A stretch of DNA of 64,000 nucleotides from JBDSLU01 sp963844435 (GTDB lineage Bacteria; Acidobacteriota; Vicinamibacteria; Vicinamibacterales; Vicinamibacteraceae): NCBI GenBank assembly GCA_963844435.1, contig CAWJOG010000016.1:186001-250000 (forward strand), given 5' to 3'. The notes beneath the pieces are model-generated. The model saw nothing but the letters and a program-made list of their open reading frames with translations, made no database searches and was not told where the DNA came from. This document shows, piece by piece, positions 20,397 to 30,100 of this stretch (positions are counted from its first letter, which is position 1; each line of letters begins with the position of its first letter). A program made the position numbers and the translations under genes.

Positions 20397-20662
20397 TCCA
20401 CTTCCTCCCTTCGTCGACCCCGCCCGGCCACCCTTCACGGCCGGCGCCGGGCCCGGCCTCCATCCTCGACTTCGCGCCGTTGCACGTCGGATTCCCGACG
20501 CACGGTCTCGTCATGAGTCGGGCGCACGACCGACATGGTCGGTACGCCGACTTCACAGCCGGTCACGCCGCTTCGCGATTTGGGCAGGGCGGCAACTCAC
20601 GCCAGAACATGAACGTCGCGCTTTGTCATGCAGCGACGTGAAACGTGATCGCCACGGCTGAG

Positions 20663-20679
20663 TGGCATCGGCGTTGCTT
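20663..20679 (+). promoter_or_regulatory. Sigma-54 (RpoN) promoter, -24/-12 type
   Basis: TGGCATCGGCGTTGCTT: GG at 20664-20665 and GC at 20676-20677 are separated by the required 10 bp and set in near-consensus TGGCA and TTGCT. Transcription would start about 20690, some 58 nt before the ATG at 20748. Sigma-54 control is common for type IV pilus and surface-behaviour genes, matching the operon downstream. Confidence 0.7.
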
Positions 20680-20747
20680 GGGCGGGAGAGGCCCACGCCG
20701 GGCACCCGACGTTTTCGGGGGCACGGCGCCAAGAGCCCAAGACGACC

Positions 20748-22694
20748 ATGCAGCCAACCGACGTGTCCGAGGCGACTCCCATCAACCGCATCCTCGCGCA
20801 GGCAGCGGCGGCGGCGTTCGCCAACCGCCGCGATGAAGCGCACGATCTCCTGCAGCAGGCGATCCGCCAGGCGCCGTCGTCGCCTGAAGTGTGGCTCGCC
20901 TGCGCCGCACTCGCCGGCGACCCGGTCGAGCGGCTCGCATATCTCGAGCGCGCCTGCGCGCTGAACCCGACCGACAGCCGCGCCAGGACACTGGCCGGCC
21001 GCGCTCGCGTCCAGGTGATCAACCAGCTCACCGAGCAGGGCATCGCCGCCGTCCGCGACAAGAACATGGGCGCGGCGCGGCAGCACTTCGCCGAGATCGT
21101 CCGGCTCGACCCGACGCACGAGGTCACCTGGCTGCGCCTCGCCGCGCTGGCCGAGTCCCCCGAGGAGCAGGTCGCGCTGATCAAGCAGGTCCTGCGCATC
21201 AACCCGGCCAACGACAAGGCCCGGGCGACGCTGATCGAGGCCGAGAGGCAGCTGGCGCAGACGCACCTGCGGCACGCCAGCGCCGAGATCGAAGCGGGCC
21301 AGTACGCCAACGCCCGCGCCGCGCTGCGCCGCAGCCTGCAATTGGACAACGCCTCCGAGGACGCCTGGTCGCTGATGGCGCTGATCGCCGAGGACGCCGA
21401 CGAACGGCAGAACGCCGCCGACCGCCTCGACGCCCTGCGCGCGGCGCAACTCGTTGCCTCGGCGCCGGCGGCCCCCGAACCCGAGCCTGAACCCGTCCTC
21501 ACGGTGGTCGACGTCCCGGCCGATGCGCCGGCCGTCATCGAGATCGCCACGGTCCCGGTCGAGATCGCTCGCCGGACGCGTCGCCCTCGAAGTCTCGAGC
21601 TGGCCGCAACCGAGCCCGTCCCGAGCGAGCCCGTCGCCGCCGTCGAGCAGATGGTCTACGTGCCGCTCGGCGACCGGCAGCCGGCGGCCGTCGCAGGGCC
21701 CGCGGCCGAATCGCCCGCGGCGGAGACCGTGATCGGCGAGGTCCCCGTGGCCCAGGCGCCCGTCGGCGCCGAGCCGGTGGCGCCCGAGGCGCTGCCGCCC
21801 CCGCTGCGGGGCCTGGTCACCGACGTCGCGCTCGCCGACGACGCCGGGCAGTTCGCCGAGCGGCGCCAGGCTGGCGATCGCCACTCAGGCAGCCGCCGCG
21901 CCGACGATCTGCCGCCGCTCGACGCCGGCGCGCACGGTGCGGTGCTGTCCAACGTCGCCGCCGCGCAGGCTGGCGGCTACTGGACCTGCCCGTTCTGCGA
22001 GACGCTGCGCGAGAAGGCCGTCGACGTCTGTCCGACCTGCGGCGGCGTGACCACGCTGACCGACCAGTCGCTCCTGTTCGCCACCCGCCGCACCGACCCG
22101 TCGACGCTGGAGATGGCGGTGGCGCGGATCGAGGAATCGCTGGCGCCGCAAGGCGAGCACGCCGACCCCTACTGGCTCGGCATGGCCCTGCTCAACGTGC
22201 GCAAGTACACCGAGGGGCTGGCCGCGCTCGAGCGCTCGGCGGCCAAGCGCCCGTACGACGAGGTGTTCGCCACACAGGTCGCCGCGCTGGCGGCCACGCT
22301 GCGGCCGGCCGCGACCGAGAAGCCGCCGCGCGCCACCGTGCTCGTCGTCGACGACAGCCCGACGATCCGCCGCGTCGTCACGACCAAGCTCGAAAAGCTT
22401 CGCTGCAAGGTCCTCATCGCCGAGGACGGGATGGACGCGCTGACCGTCCTCCGCACCACCACGCCGGACCTCATCCTGCTCGACATCACGATGCCGCGTC
22501 TCGACGGCTATCAGGTCTGCAAGATCGTCAAGGGCGCGGCCGAGACCAAGCACGTGCCCGTGGTGTTCATCTCGGGCAAGGACGGATTCTTCGACAAGGC
22601 GCGGGGCCGCATGGCGGGGTCCGACGCCTACGTGACCAAGCCATTCGGACCGGACGCGCTGTCGCGCGTCCTCCAGACATTCGTCCCCGCCTAG
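20748..22694 (+). CDS. TPR-zinc ribbon-receiver protein (PilG-like module at C-terminus)
   Basis: A 648-aa protein in four parts. Residues about 10-230 are tetratricopeptide-like helical repeats. About 235-400 is a disordered region rich in Ala, Pro, Glu and Val. A zinc ribbon lies at about 412-432 (W-T-C-P-F-C-E ... V-C-P-T-C-G-G), followed by a further TPR-like pair. A CheY-type receiver occupies about 528-648 with acidic pocket V-V-D-D-S, phospho-acceptor Asp579 (L-L-D-I-T-M-P) and Lys631 (T-K-P-F). All receiver key residues are present, so it should accept phosphate, probably from the CheA-like kinase at 27138. It is the first gene behind the sigma-54 promoter. The TPR and ribbon could dock partner proteins of the pilus or polarity machinery; that is inference. 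Confidence 0.85.
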   Translation: MQPTDVSEATPINRILAQAAAAAFANRRDEAHDLLQQAIRQAPSSPEVWLACAALAGDPVERLAYLERACALNPTDSRARTLAGRARVQVINQLTEQGIAAVRDKNMGAARQHFAEIVRLDPTHEVTWLRLAALAESPEEQVALIKQVLRINPANDKARATLIEAERQLAQTHLRHASAEIEAGQYANARAALRRSLQLDNASEDAWSLMALIAEDADERQNAADRLDALRAAQLVASAPAAPEPEPEPVLTVVDVPADAPAVIEIATVPVEIARRTRRPRSLELAATEPVPSEPVAAVEQMVYVPLGDRQPAAVAGPAAESPAAETVIGEVPVAQAPVGAEPVAPEALPPPLRGLVTDVALADDAGQFAERRQAGDRHSGSRRADDLPPLDAGAHGAVLSNVAAAQAGGYWTCPFCETLREKAVDVCPTCGGVTTLTDQSLLFATRRTDPSTLEMAVARIEESLAPQGEHADPYWLGMALLNVRKYTEGLAALERSAAKRPYDEVFATQVAALAATLRPAATEKPPRATVLVVDDSPTIRRVVTTKLEKLRCKVLIAEDGMDALTVLRTTTPDLILLDITMPRLDGYQVCKIVKGAAETKHVPVVFISGKDGFFDKARGRMAGSDAYVTKPFGPDALSRVLQTFVPA

Positions 22695-22750
22695 CGCCGA
22701 GGGACTTGTCACACCGCACGACCGCACGACTGGGAAGCAGGAGCCGACAG

Positions 22751-23113
22751 ATGAACAACACGATCCTCGTGGCCGACGACAGCCCGACCGAACTCAAACT
22801 CGTTCTCAGCGCCCTGGGCAAGAAGGGCTATCAGATCGTCACGGCGACCGACGGTGAAGATGCCATCGAGCAGGCGCGCAAGCACCAGCCGCGCCTCGCC
22901 ATCCTCGACATCATCATGCCGAAGAAGAACGGCTTCCAGGTGACGCGCCAGCTGAAGACCGAAGCCGAGACCAGCAGCATGAAGGTCCTGCTCCTCAGCA
23001 GCAAGGACCAGGACAGCGACAAGTTCTGGGGCATGAAGCAGGGCGCCGACGAGTACCTGACCAAGCCGTTCGACGAGGACGCCCTCCTCGCCGCGGTCGC
23101 GCGCCTGTTCTGA
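22751..23113 (+). CDS. Stand-alone response regulator (PilH/CheY-like)
   Basis: A 120-aa single receiver domain: A-D-D-S acidic pocket near the N-terminus, phospho-acceptor Asp in I-L-D-I-I-M-P-K-K-N-G, the conserved Ser in L-L-S-S-K and Lys in L-T-K-P-F. The M-P-K-K-N-G-F loop is typical of PilG/PilH receivers. ATG at 22751 is preceded by AGGAG; the longer open frame upstream has no family similarity. It should be phosphorylated by the hybrid CheA at 27138 and either act as output or as a phosphate sink, as in Pil-Chp systems. Confidence 0.88.
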   Translation: MNNTILVADDSPTELKLVLSALGKKGYQIVTATDGEDAIEQARKHQPRLAILDIIMPKKNGFQVTRQLKTEAETSSMKVLLLSSKDQDSDKFWGMKQGADEYLTKPFDEDALLAAVARLF

Positions 23114-23144
23114 TTCGCCACCGACCATCCGCGGAGATCAAGCG

Positions 23145-24590
23145 ATGGAAGGCCCACACGACCCCCAGCACCCGGGCGAGGACGCCGGCGCCTCGAAGCC
23201 CGAGGAGCAGGACGACCTGCACGCCCTGCTCGAGCGGCTGCTCGGACAGGGCGACGTGCGTCCGTCCGCGCCCGGCGCGGGTGACGAGCTCTGGCCCGAC
23301 ATCTTCGCCTCGGCCCCCGCGGCCGACGAGGTCTCCACCATCGTGCCGGCGCCCGACGCGCTTGCAGCCGTCGCCGACCTCCCGACCCGGTCGAGGAGGG
23401 TCGAGGAGCCGGTCGCCGAGGTGGGCGTCGAGCCCGCCCCGGCCCACTCCTGGGAGCCGGTCGTCGTCGCCGACGCCGCGACGACCACCAACGTCGACGA
23501 CATCCACGCGGCCATCCTGGCCAGCGTCTCCGTCGACCTCGAGCCCGTCGCGCCCGAGGCGCCGCCCGAACCGGAACTCGACCTGTCCCGTTACCTCGTG
23601 CTCGAACCCGAGCCACCGGCCGCCGCCGTCGATCCCGAGCCGCCGTCGCTCGACGATCTGCTGGACGCGGCGCTGCCGCTCGTGGCGATGTCCGACGACG
23701 CGACATCCGACGACGTGTCGTTCGATGATGTGTCGTTCGGCGACGTGTCGTTCGACGGCGTCGCGGAGCCGTTCGAATCCGCTGAAACCGTCGTCGACGA
23801 GCCGGCCGGCGCCGCGTTCACGCTGACCCCGTTCGAGGCCATCGACGCCGACACGGCCGCCGAGCCGCAGTCGGACGACGATGCGCTCTCGGTCTCCGCC
23901 GTCCCCGAGCTCGGCCTCGACGTCGCGCCGCTGCTCGATCTCGACGTCGCCGAGGACGAGGCGCCGCTGGCGCCGGTCGCGGTCGTGCTGCCCTGGCGGT
24001 CGAATGACCTGAAGGCGGTCGAGCCCGCGCCGACGGCTGACGACCTGATCGAGGCCGCCCTGTCCGGCCTGCACGCCGACCTCACCTCGGAGCCGGTCGA
24101 GCCGCTGCGCACGCCCGACGTCGCCGTCTCGACGGCCCACGTGGTGTTCCACCTGGGCTCGCGCACGATGGCGATTCCGCTCGCCGCGGTCTCCGAAATC
24201 GCGCGCCCGCCGAAGGTGACGCGCCTCCCGCACGTGCCGGCCTGGGTGCTCGGCATCGCGAACCTCCGCGGCGACATCGTGTCGATGCTCGACCTCGAAG
24301 GCTTCCTCTCGGGCAAGGCCGGCAAGTCGACGCACGAGCAGCGGATGCTCGCGCTGCGGCCGGCCGGTGACGAAGTGCGGACGGCGGTGCTCGTCGACAG
24401 CGTCGACGGCATCCAGGCGTTCGAGGACGCGCGGATCTCGCGCGTCACCCGTGGCTACGACGCGGCCGTCGCGCCCTACGCCCGCGGCTTGTACCAGGTG
24501 GAAGACGACCTCGTCGTCGTGCTCGACGCCGATCGTCTCCTGCAGTCGAGACCCATGCGCCAGTTCGAGGACGGCGCCGGAGCGCGGTAG
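23145..24590 (+). CDS. CheW-domain coupling protein with long acidic N-terminus
   Basis: 481 aa. Residues 1-320 are disordered and strongly acidic (runs of D, E, A, P, V), including a 15-nt tandem repeat near 23708-23755 that encodes repeated V-S-F-D/G-D. The CheW domain is at about 330-470: V-V-F-H-L-G-S-R-T-M-A-I-P-L, then P-A-W-V-L-G-I-A-N-L-R-G-D-I-V-S-M-L-D-L, the usual receptor/kinase-binding faces. It should couple the MCP at 24654 to the kinase at 27138. The long acidic arm is not a feature of ordinary 150-aa CheW and may tether or extend the array. Confidence 0.88.
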   Translation: MEGPHDPQHPGEDAGASKPEEQDDLHALLERLLGQGDVRPSAPGAGDELWPDIFASAPAADEVSTIVPAPDALAAVADLPTRSRRVEEPVAEVGVEPAPAHSWEPVVVADAATTTNVDDIHAAILASVSVDLEPVAPEAPPEPELDLSRYLVLEPEPPAAAVDPEPPSLDDLLDAALPLVAMSDDATSDDVSFDDVSFGDVSFDGVAEPFESAETVVDEPAGAAFTLTPFEAIDADTAAEPQSDDDALSVSAVPELGLDVAPLLDLDVAEDEAPLAPVAVVLPWRSNDLKAVEPAPTADDLIEAALSGLHADLTSEPVEPLRTPDVAVSTAHVVFHLGSRTMAIPLAAVSEIARPPKVTRLPHVPAWVLGIANLRGDIVSMLDLEGFLSGKAGKSTHEQRMLALRPAGDEVRTAVLVDSVDGIQAFEDARISRVTRGYDAAVAPYARGLYQVEDDLVVVLDADRLLQSRPMRQFEDGAGAR

Positions 24591-24653
24591 CGGATCACCA
24601 GTTGGCGTGACACCGGTGGTCACGCGTCAGGTCGTTCTAAGGAGTCGTCAGTC

Positions 24654-27056
24654 ATGCTTCGCAACCTCAAACTGTGGCAGAAGCTGGGCCTGTTGAGCCT
24701 GGCGTTCGTCATCCCCACCCTGGTGCTCGTCGTCCTGCTGCGCCAGGAAAAGAACCTCGCCATCGACTTCGCCGAGAAGGAGAGCGCGGGCAACCATTAC
24801 CTGGGCGGCCTGAAGTCGGTGCTCGAGGGCCTGCCGCTCTACGGCATGACCGGCGACAGCGGCGCGGCGGCCAAGGTCGAGGGCGGCTTCCGCATCCTCG
24901 ACGCGGCCGAAGCGCAGTACGGCGCGCTGCTCGCCACGTCGCAGCGCCTGGCGACGCTGAAGGACCAGTGGCAGAAGACCACCGGCAGCGCCAGCCCGCA
25001 GGATCGCGCGGCCCGCACCGAGCAGCTCATTCAGAGCGTCGTGGACACCTTCGCGTATGTCGGTGACACGTCGAACCTGATCCTCGACCCGGACCTCGAT
25101 TCCTACTACACGATGGAAGCGGTCGTCCGGCACAGCGTCGAGAACCAGCGCAACATCTACGGCGTCGTCAAGATGGTGCAGACGCTGCCGACGGATCGCG
25201 CCGTCAACCCCCAGGAGCGCATGCAGCTCCTGGTGCAGCTCGGCGCGCTGCGGCAGGGTGTCGACAACCACCGCGCCGGCATGTCCAAGGGCGCGTCGGC
25301 CAACCCCGGCGGCCAGCTGGCCGCGACGCGGAACGGTCTCGAGGCGCACGCCGCGACGTCGGCGGCCTTCGCCGACCGCGTCACGCGGAACGTCGTCGAT
25401 CGCGGCGACTCCGGCGCCGCCCCGTCGCGCGAAGGCATCGAGGAGGCCGCCGAGCGCGCCCTCGCCGCCAGCGTCCGCACCTGGGACGACGCCTCGAAGG
25501 CCCTGCAGGGGATGCTCGACACGCGCATCTCCGCGGCCACCAACCGCAAGTACCTCGCCTACGGCATCACCGTCAGCGCCGTGCTCGCCGCCTCGCTGAT
25601 CGCCTGGCTGATCGTGAACAGCCTCTCGGGTCCGCTCCAGGAAGCGGTCCGCATCGCCGACACGCTCGCCCGCGGCGAGCTGGTGGCGTCGCGCCACGCG
25701 GCCGGCAACGACGAAGTCGGCCAGCTGATCGCCTCGATGAACCGCATGACCGACTACCTCCGCGAGATGGCCAGCACCGCGCAGAAGGTGTCGGAGGGCG
25801 ACCTCGCCGTCAGCGTGAACCCGCGCTCCAAGAACGACGCGTTCGGCGTCGCGTTCCGCAACATGGTCGACTACCTCGAGAACATGGCAAAGGTGTCGGA
25901 CGGCATCGCCGCCGGCAACCTGGCGATGACCGTCGACCCGAAGAGCGGCCGCGACCGGTTCGGCAACTCGTTCAAGAACATGCTCGAGCGCACTCTGGCC
26001 CTCGTCCAGTCGCAGGACGAACGCAACCAGCTGCAGAAGTCGATCATGAAGCTGCTGGACGAAGTGGCCAACGTCGGCGCCGGCGACCTGTCGTCCGAAG
26101 CCGAGGTCACCGCCGACATGACCGGCGCCATCGCCGACGCCTTCAACTACATGATCATCGAGCTGCGCGGCCTGATCGCCAAGGTCCGCTCGGCCACCGG
26201 CCAGGTGTCCTCGACCGCCGTCGCCATTCAGTCCGCGTCGCAGAAGCTGGTCGAGAGCTCGGCCCACCAGGCGACCCGCATCGAAGACACGGCGAGCGCC
26301 ATCACCTCGATGGCCACCTCGATTCAGGACGTCTCGAAGAACGCCGTCACCTCGGCGAAGGTCGCCGAGCAGTCGCTCGCCAACGCCGAACAGGGCGCCG
26401 GCGCCGTGCAGAACAACATCCAGGCGATGGGCCGCATCCGCGACCAGGTGCAGGAGACGGCCAAGCGAATCAAGCGCCTCGGCGAACGGTCGCAGGAAAT
26501 CGGCGAGATCGTCAAGCTGATCGACGACATCGCCGACCGCACCTCGATCCTCGCGCTGAACGCGTCGATTCAGGCCGCCATGGCCGGTGAAGCCGGCCGC
26601 GGGTTCGCCGTCGTCGCAGAGGAAGTCGAACGACTGGCCGAGCGCTCCACCAGCGCCACGAAGCAGATCGACGCGCTGACCAAGAGCATCCAGTCGGAAA
26701 CCAACGAAGTGGTCGCCTCGATGGAAGAGACGATTCGCGAAGTGGTCGACGGCTCGAGCCTGGCGAACGAAGCCGGTCAGGCGCTGAGCGAGATTCGCTC
26801 GGTGTCGCAGCAGCTGGCCGAACTGAGCCGGACGATTTCGGAAGCGGCGCTCCGCCAGGCCGTCAACTCGGAGTCGGTGCTCGCGGCCATGAACGAAATC
26901 TCGCTGCTCACGTCGCAGGTCTCCTCGGGCACCAAGCAGACGTCGACCACGGTCGAGACCCTCGTGAACCTGAGCGAGGACCTCGGCAGCGCGGTCGCGC
27001 CGTTCAAGCTGCCCGAAGCCAGCAAGGCCTCCAAGCAGCCGCGCAAGGTCGCCTAG
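24654..27056 (+). CDS. Methyl-accepting chemotaxis protein, PilJ-like
   Basis: An 800-aa transmembrane receptor. First membrane helix about 12-30, extracytoplasmic helical region about 31-298, second helix about 300-322, then HAMP-like segments in tandem (about 323-500; N-P-R-S-K-N-D-A-F-G and D-P-K-S-G-R-D-R-F-G repeat one another), and the signalling coiled coil about 505-790. The tip reads L-A-L-N-A-S-I-Q-A-A-M-A-G-E-A-G-R-G-F-A-V-V-A, with the Q-A-x-M-A-G-E form seen in PilJ receptors rather than E-A-A-R-A-G-E. No CheR or CheB is encoded nearby, so adaptation by methylation may be absent. A strong TAAGGAG site precedes the ATG. Confidence 0.92.
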   Translation: MLRNLKLWQKLGLLSLAFVIPTLVLVVLLRQEKNLAIDFAEKESAGNHYLGGLKSVLEGLPLYGMTGDSGAAAKVEGGFRILDAAEAQYGALLATSQRLATLKDQWQKTTGSASPQDRAARTEQLIQSVVDTFAYVGDTSNLILDPDLDSYYTMEAVVRHSVENQRNIYGVVKMVQTLPTDRAVNPQERMQLLVQLGALRQGVDNHRAGMSKGASANPGGQLAATRNGLEAHAATSAAFADRVTRNVVDRGDSGAAPSREGIEEAAERALAASVRTWDDASKALQGMLDTRISAATNRKYLAYGITVSAVLAASLIAWLIVNSLSGPLQEAVRIADTLARGELVASRHAAGNDEVGQLIASMNRMTDYLREMASTAQKVSEGDLAVSVNPRSKNDAFGVAFRNMVDYLENMAKVSDGIAAGNLAMTVDPKSGRDRFGNSFKNMLERTLALVQSQDERNQLQKSIMKLLDEVANVGAGDLSSEAEVTADMTGAIADAFNYMIIELRGLIAKVRSATGQVSSTAVAIQSASQKLVESSAHQATRIEDTASAITSMATSIQDVSKNAVTSAKVAEQSLANAEQGAGAVQNNIQAMGRIRDQVQETAKRIKRLGERSQEIGEIVKLIDDIADRTSILALNASIQAAMAGEAGRGFAVVAEEVERLAERSTSATKQIDALTKSIQSETNEVVASMEETIREVVDGSSLANEAGQALSEIRSVSQQLAELSRTISEAALRQAVNSESVLAAMNEISLLTSQVSSGTKQTSTTVETLVNLSEDLGSAVAPFKLPEASKASKQPRKVA

Positions 27057-27076
27057 CAATCCACGGGGATCCAGGG

Positions 27077-27113
27077 CGCCGGCGGCGATCGCAGGCCGCG
27101 ATCGCCGCCGGCG
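27077..27113 (+). other. Perfect 16-bp hairpin between MCP and CheA genes
   Basis: CGCCGGCGGCGATCGC (27077-27092), 5-nt loop AGGCC, GCGATCGCCGCCGGCG (27098-27113). It fills the only sizeable gap within the chemosensory operon (81 nt) and lacks a T-run. A role in RNA processing, stability or partial termination that sets receptor:kinase ratio is an inference. Confidence 0.7.
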
Positions 27114-27137
27114 GCCCACCCAGGACGGACCCACGAG

Positions 27138-30100
27138 ATGAGTGCACAGCGCGACCCGGCGATTCTGCTGGCGTTCGTGGACGAGGCCCGCAGCTACCTG
27201 CCCGGCATCCGGGACGGGCTGCTCGCCTACCTCGCCGACGAGAGCCAGGCGTCCGAGATCCAGTCCGCCTACCGGCTGACCCACACCATCGCGGGTGCGG
27301 CGTCGATGGTCGGCCTCGACGAGCTCAGCGCCTTCGCGCGGGGCACCGAGAACATCCTCGAGGAGTTCGCGCTCGTCGGCGGCACGCTGTCGCCCGATAG
27401 CGGCGCCGAGGTACTGAGTCAGCTCGACGAGATCGAACAGCGGCTGGCCGTCATCGCCGACGTGGCGGCGGACGCGGACGCATCGCCCGACGCCGCCGAT
27501 CCCCTGGTCGCCTCGTTCGGCGAGGCGTTCGTGTTCGACGGCTCGCCCGACGACCTCGGCCCGGAGCCCCTCAGCTTCGGCAACGAAGGTCTCGAGGACG
27601 CGCCGGCCGACGAAGACATCGATCCAGAAATGCTCGAGATCTTCCGGCTCGAGGCCGAGGAGCATCTCCGCACTGTCAGTGCCTCTCTGGTCGTGCTCGA
27701 CCGCACGCCCGGCGATCGCCCCACGCTCAAGGACATCCGCCGCAGCGCGCATACCCTCAAGGGCGCCGCCGCCGTGGTCGGCTTCCAGAGCGTCACCAAG
27801 CTCGCGCATCGCATGGAGGACCTCCTCGATGCGCTCTATGACAACGAGCAGCCGGCGACGCCGGCCCTGACCAGCCTGCTGCTGGCGGCCACCGAACAGC
27901 TCGAACAGCTGGTCAGCGGCACGCCGCCATCCGAGCTGGCCCACTCGCTCGAGATCACCTACCGGCAGTTCGACTCGATCCTGCCGATCGTCCAGGCCGG
28001 CGGTGTCGTCGAGGCCATCGGCGCCGAAGGTCCCGTCGTGGCGTCCGGCACGCCGGCGGCCACTGTGGTCGGGACGCCCGACGCGACAGTCGATGCCGTG
28101 GCCGAAGCCTTGGTCGACGAGGACGCGGACGCGACGGACGTCGCCGCTGAACCGCAGACCGCGGTGGCGAGCATCGCGGCCGCGGCCCGTTCCGTCGGCG
28201 TCGACCTCGACGCCGACGGCGCCGAGCCCGAGGAAGCCGAGGCCGTTCCCGCCGGCAGCGCCGCCAACGACGCGGCGATGGCGGATGCCGCCGCGGCCGC
28301 CGGCGCGCGGCAGTTCGTGCGCGTGCCGCTCGCCAAGCTGGACAGCGTGTCCAAGCTGATGGGCGAGCTCGTCATCAGCCGTACCGCGCTCGAGCAGCGC
28401 GTCGCCCAGCTCGAACAGCAGATCGTCGAGCTGCACCACAGCACCGGCCGCCTGCGCCGCGCCTCGGGCGAGATCGAATCCGAGTACGAGACCACGGCCC
28501 TGCTGCGCGGTCCCGTCTACGCGGCGACCGGCACCGAGAGCGCGCGCTTCATCGGCGGCGGCAACGGCCTCACCGCGCCGGCGCCGACCGGCGGCGGGCA
28601 CGGCTTCGACGACCTCGAGTTCGACCGCTACACCGAGTTCCACCGGCTGACCCGCGAGATGGCCGAGGCGACGAGCGACTCACTCGCCGTCCGCACCGAG
28701 CTGGAGAACCTGCTCGGCGACTTCGACTCGCTCCTCAACCGGCAGCGCCGCCTGGCCAACGACGTCCAGGAAAGCGTCATGCGCATGCGGATGGTGCCGC
28801 TGCGCACGCTGGCGACGCGCCTCCACCGCACCGTCCGCGTCACCGCGGATCGGCAGGGCAAGCAGGCCGAGCTGGTGCTCGAAGGCGACACCCTCGAGCT
28901 CGACTCGCAGGTGCTCGACTCGATGGGCGAGCCGCTGCTGCACATGCTGCGCAACTCGGTCGGCCATGGCCTCGAGACGCCTGACGTCCGACGCTCGCTG
29001 CGCAAGCCGGCGCGCGGCCGCGTCTGGCTGTCGGCCTACCACGAAGGCACGCAGGCCGTGCTCCGGGTCCGCGACGACGGCCGCGGCCTCGACGCCGAGC
29101 AGCTGCGGAAGAAGGCGGTCAGCGGCGGGTTCCTCTCGGCCGATCGCGCCGCCGCGCTCAGCGACGCCGACGTGATGTCGCTGGTGTTCCTGCAGGGGCT
29201 GTCGACCGCCGACAAGGTGACCGACGTCTCCGGCCGCGGCGTCGGGATGGACATCGTCCGCGACACCGTCCAGAAGCTGCGCGGCACGATCAGCATCGAC
29301 TCGACGCCCAACGAAGGCACCTCCTTCACCATCCGGCTCCCTCTCACCCTCGCCGTCATCCGCGCCCTCGTGGTGCGCGTGCACGGCCAGCCGTTCGCGG
29401 TGCCGCTGGCCGCGATGCAGCAGATCCTCCGCCTGAGCGCGGAGGAGAGCGCGCGGATGATTCGCGAGCGGGTCATCTCGCTCAACAACAAGCTGCTGCC
29501 GGTGGTGCGCCTGTCGGAAGCGCTCGAGATCCCCGACATCGCCGATTCGCCGAGCAAGCTGCCGGTCCTCATCGTCCGCGTCGGCGAGTCGGAAGTGGCA
29601 CTGGTCGTCGACGACATCGTGGAAGGCCGCGAAGTCGTCATCAAGTCGCTCGGCCGCCACCTGCAGCGGGTGCGCGGCATCATGGGCGCGACGATCTTCG
29701 GCGACGGCAGCGTGGTGCCGATTCTGAACGTCGTCGATCTGCTCGGCAAGCACGAGGCCGAGCCGGTCGTGGCGCACGTGCCGGCGGTCCCGGTGAAGAC
29801 CCAGCGCGACACCCTGACCGTCATGATCGTCGACGACAGCCCGAGCGTCCGGCGCGTGATGAGCAACCTGATCAAGGGCGCCAGCTGGACGCCGCTGACC
29901 GCCAAGGACGGCCTCGACGCGATCGAGATGCTGCGCAGCGCCACCTCGCTCCCCGACGTGGTGCTGACCGACATCGAGATGCCGCGCATGGACGGCTACG
30001 AGCTGCTCGCCGCGCTCAAGGCCAACGAGGTGCTGTCGCGCCTGCCCGTCGCGATGATCACGTCGCGCGCCGGCGACAAGCACCGCCGCAAGGCGCTCGA

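Larger units (their letters stand above)
20253..20747. other. 495-nt intergenic region before the chemosensory operon
   Basis: No coding frame of quality is seen. It contains hairpin repeat R2 (20268-20357), a strong 10-bp stem hairpin (20373-20396) and a sigma-54-type promoter (20663-20679), leaving about 260 nt between hairpin and promoter. That interval is a plausible site for upstream activator binding, since sigma-54 promoters need an enhancer-binding protein, but no repeated site is recognised in it. Confidence 0.6.
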
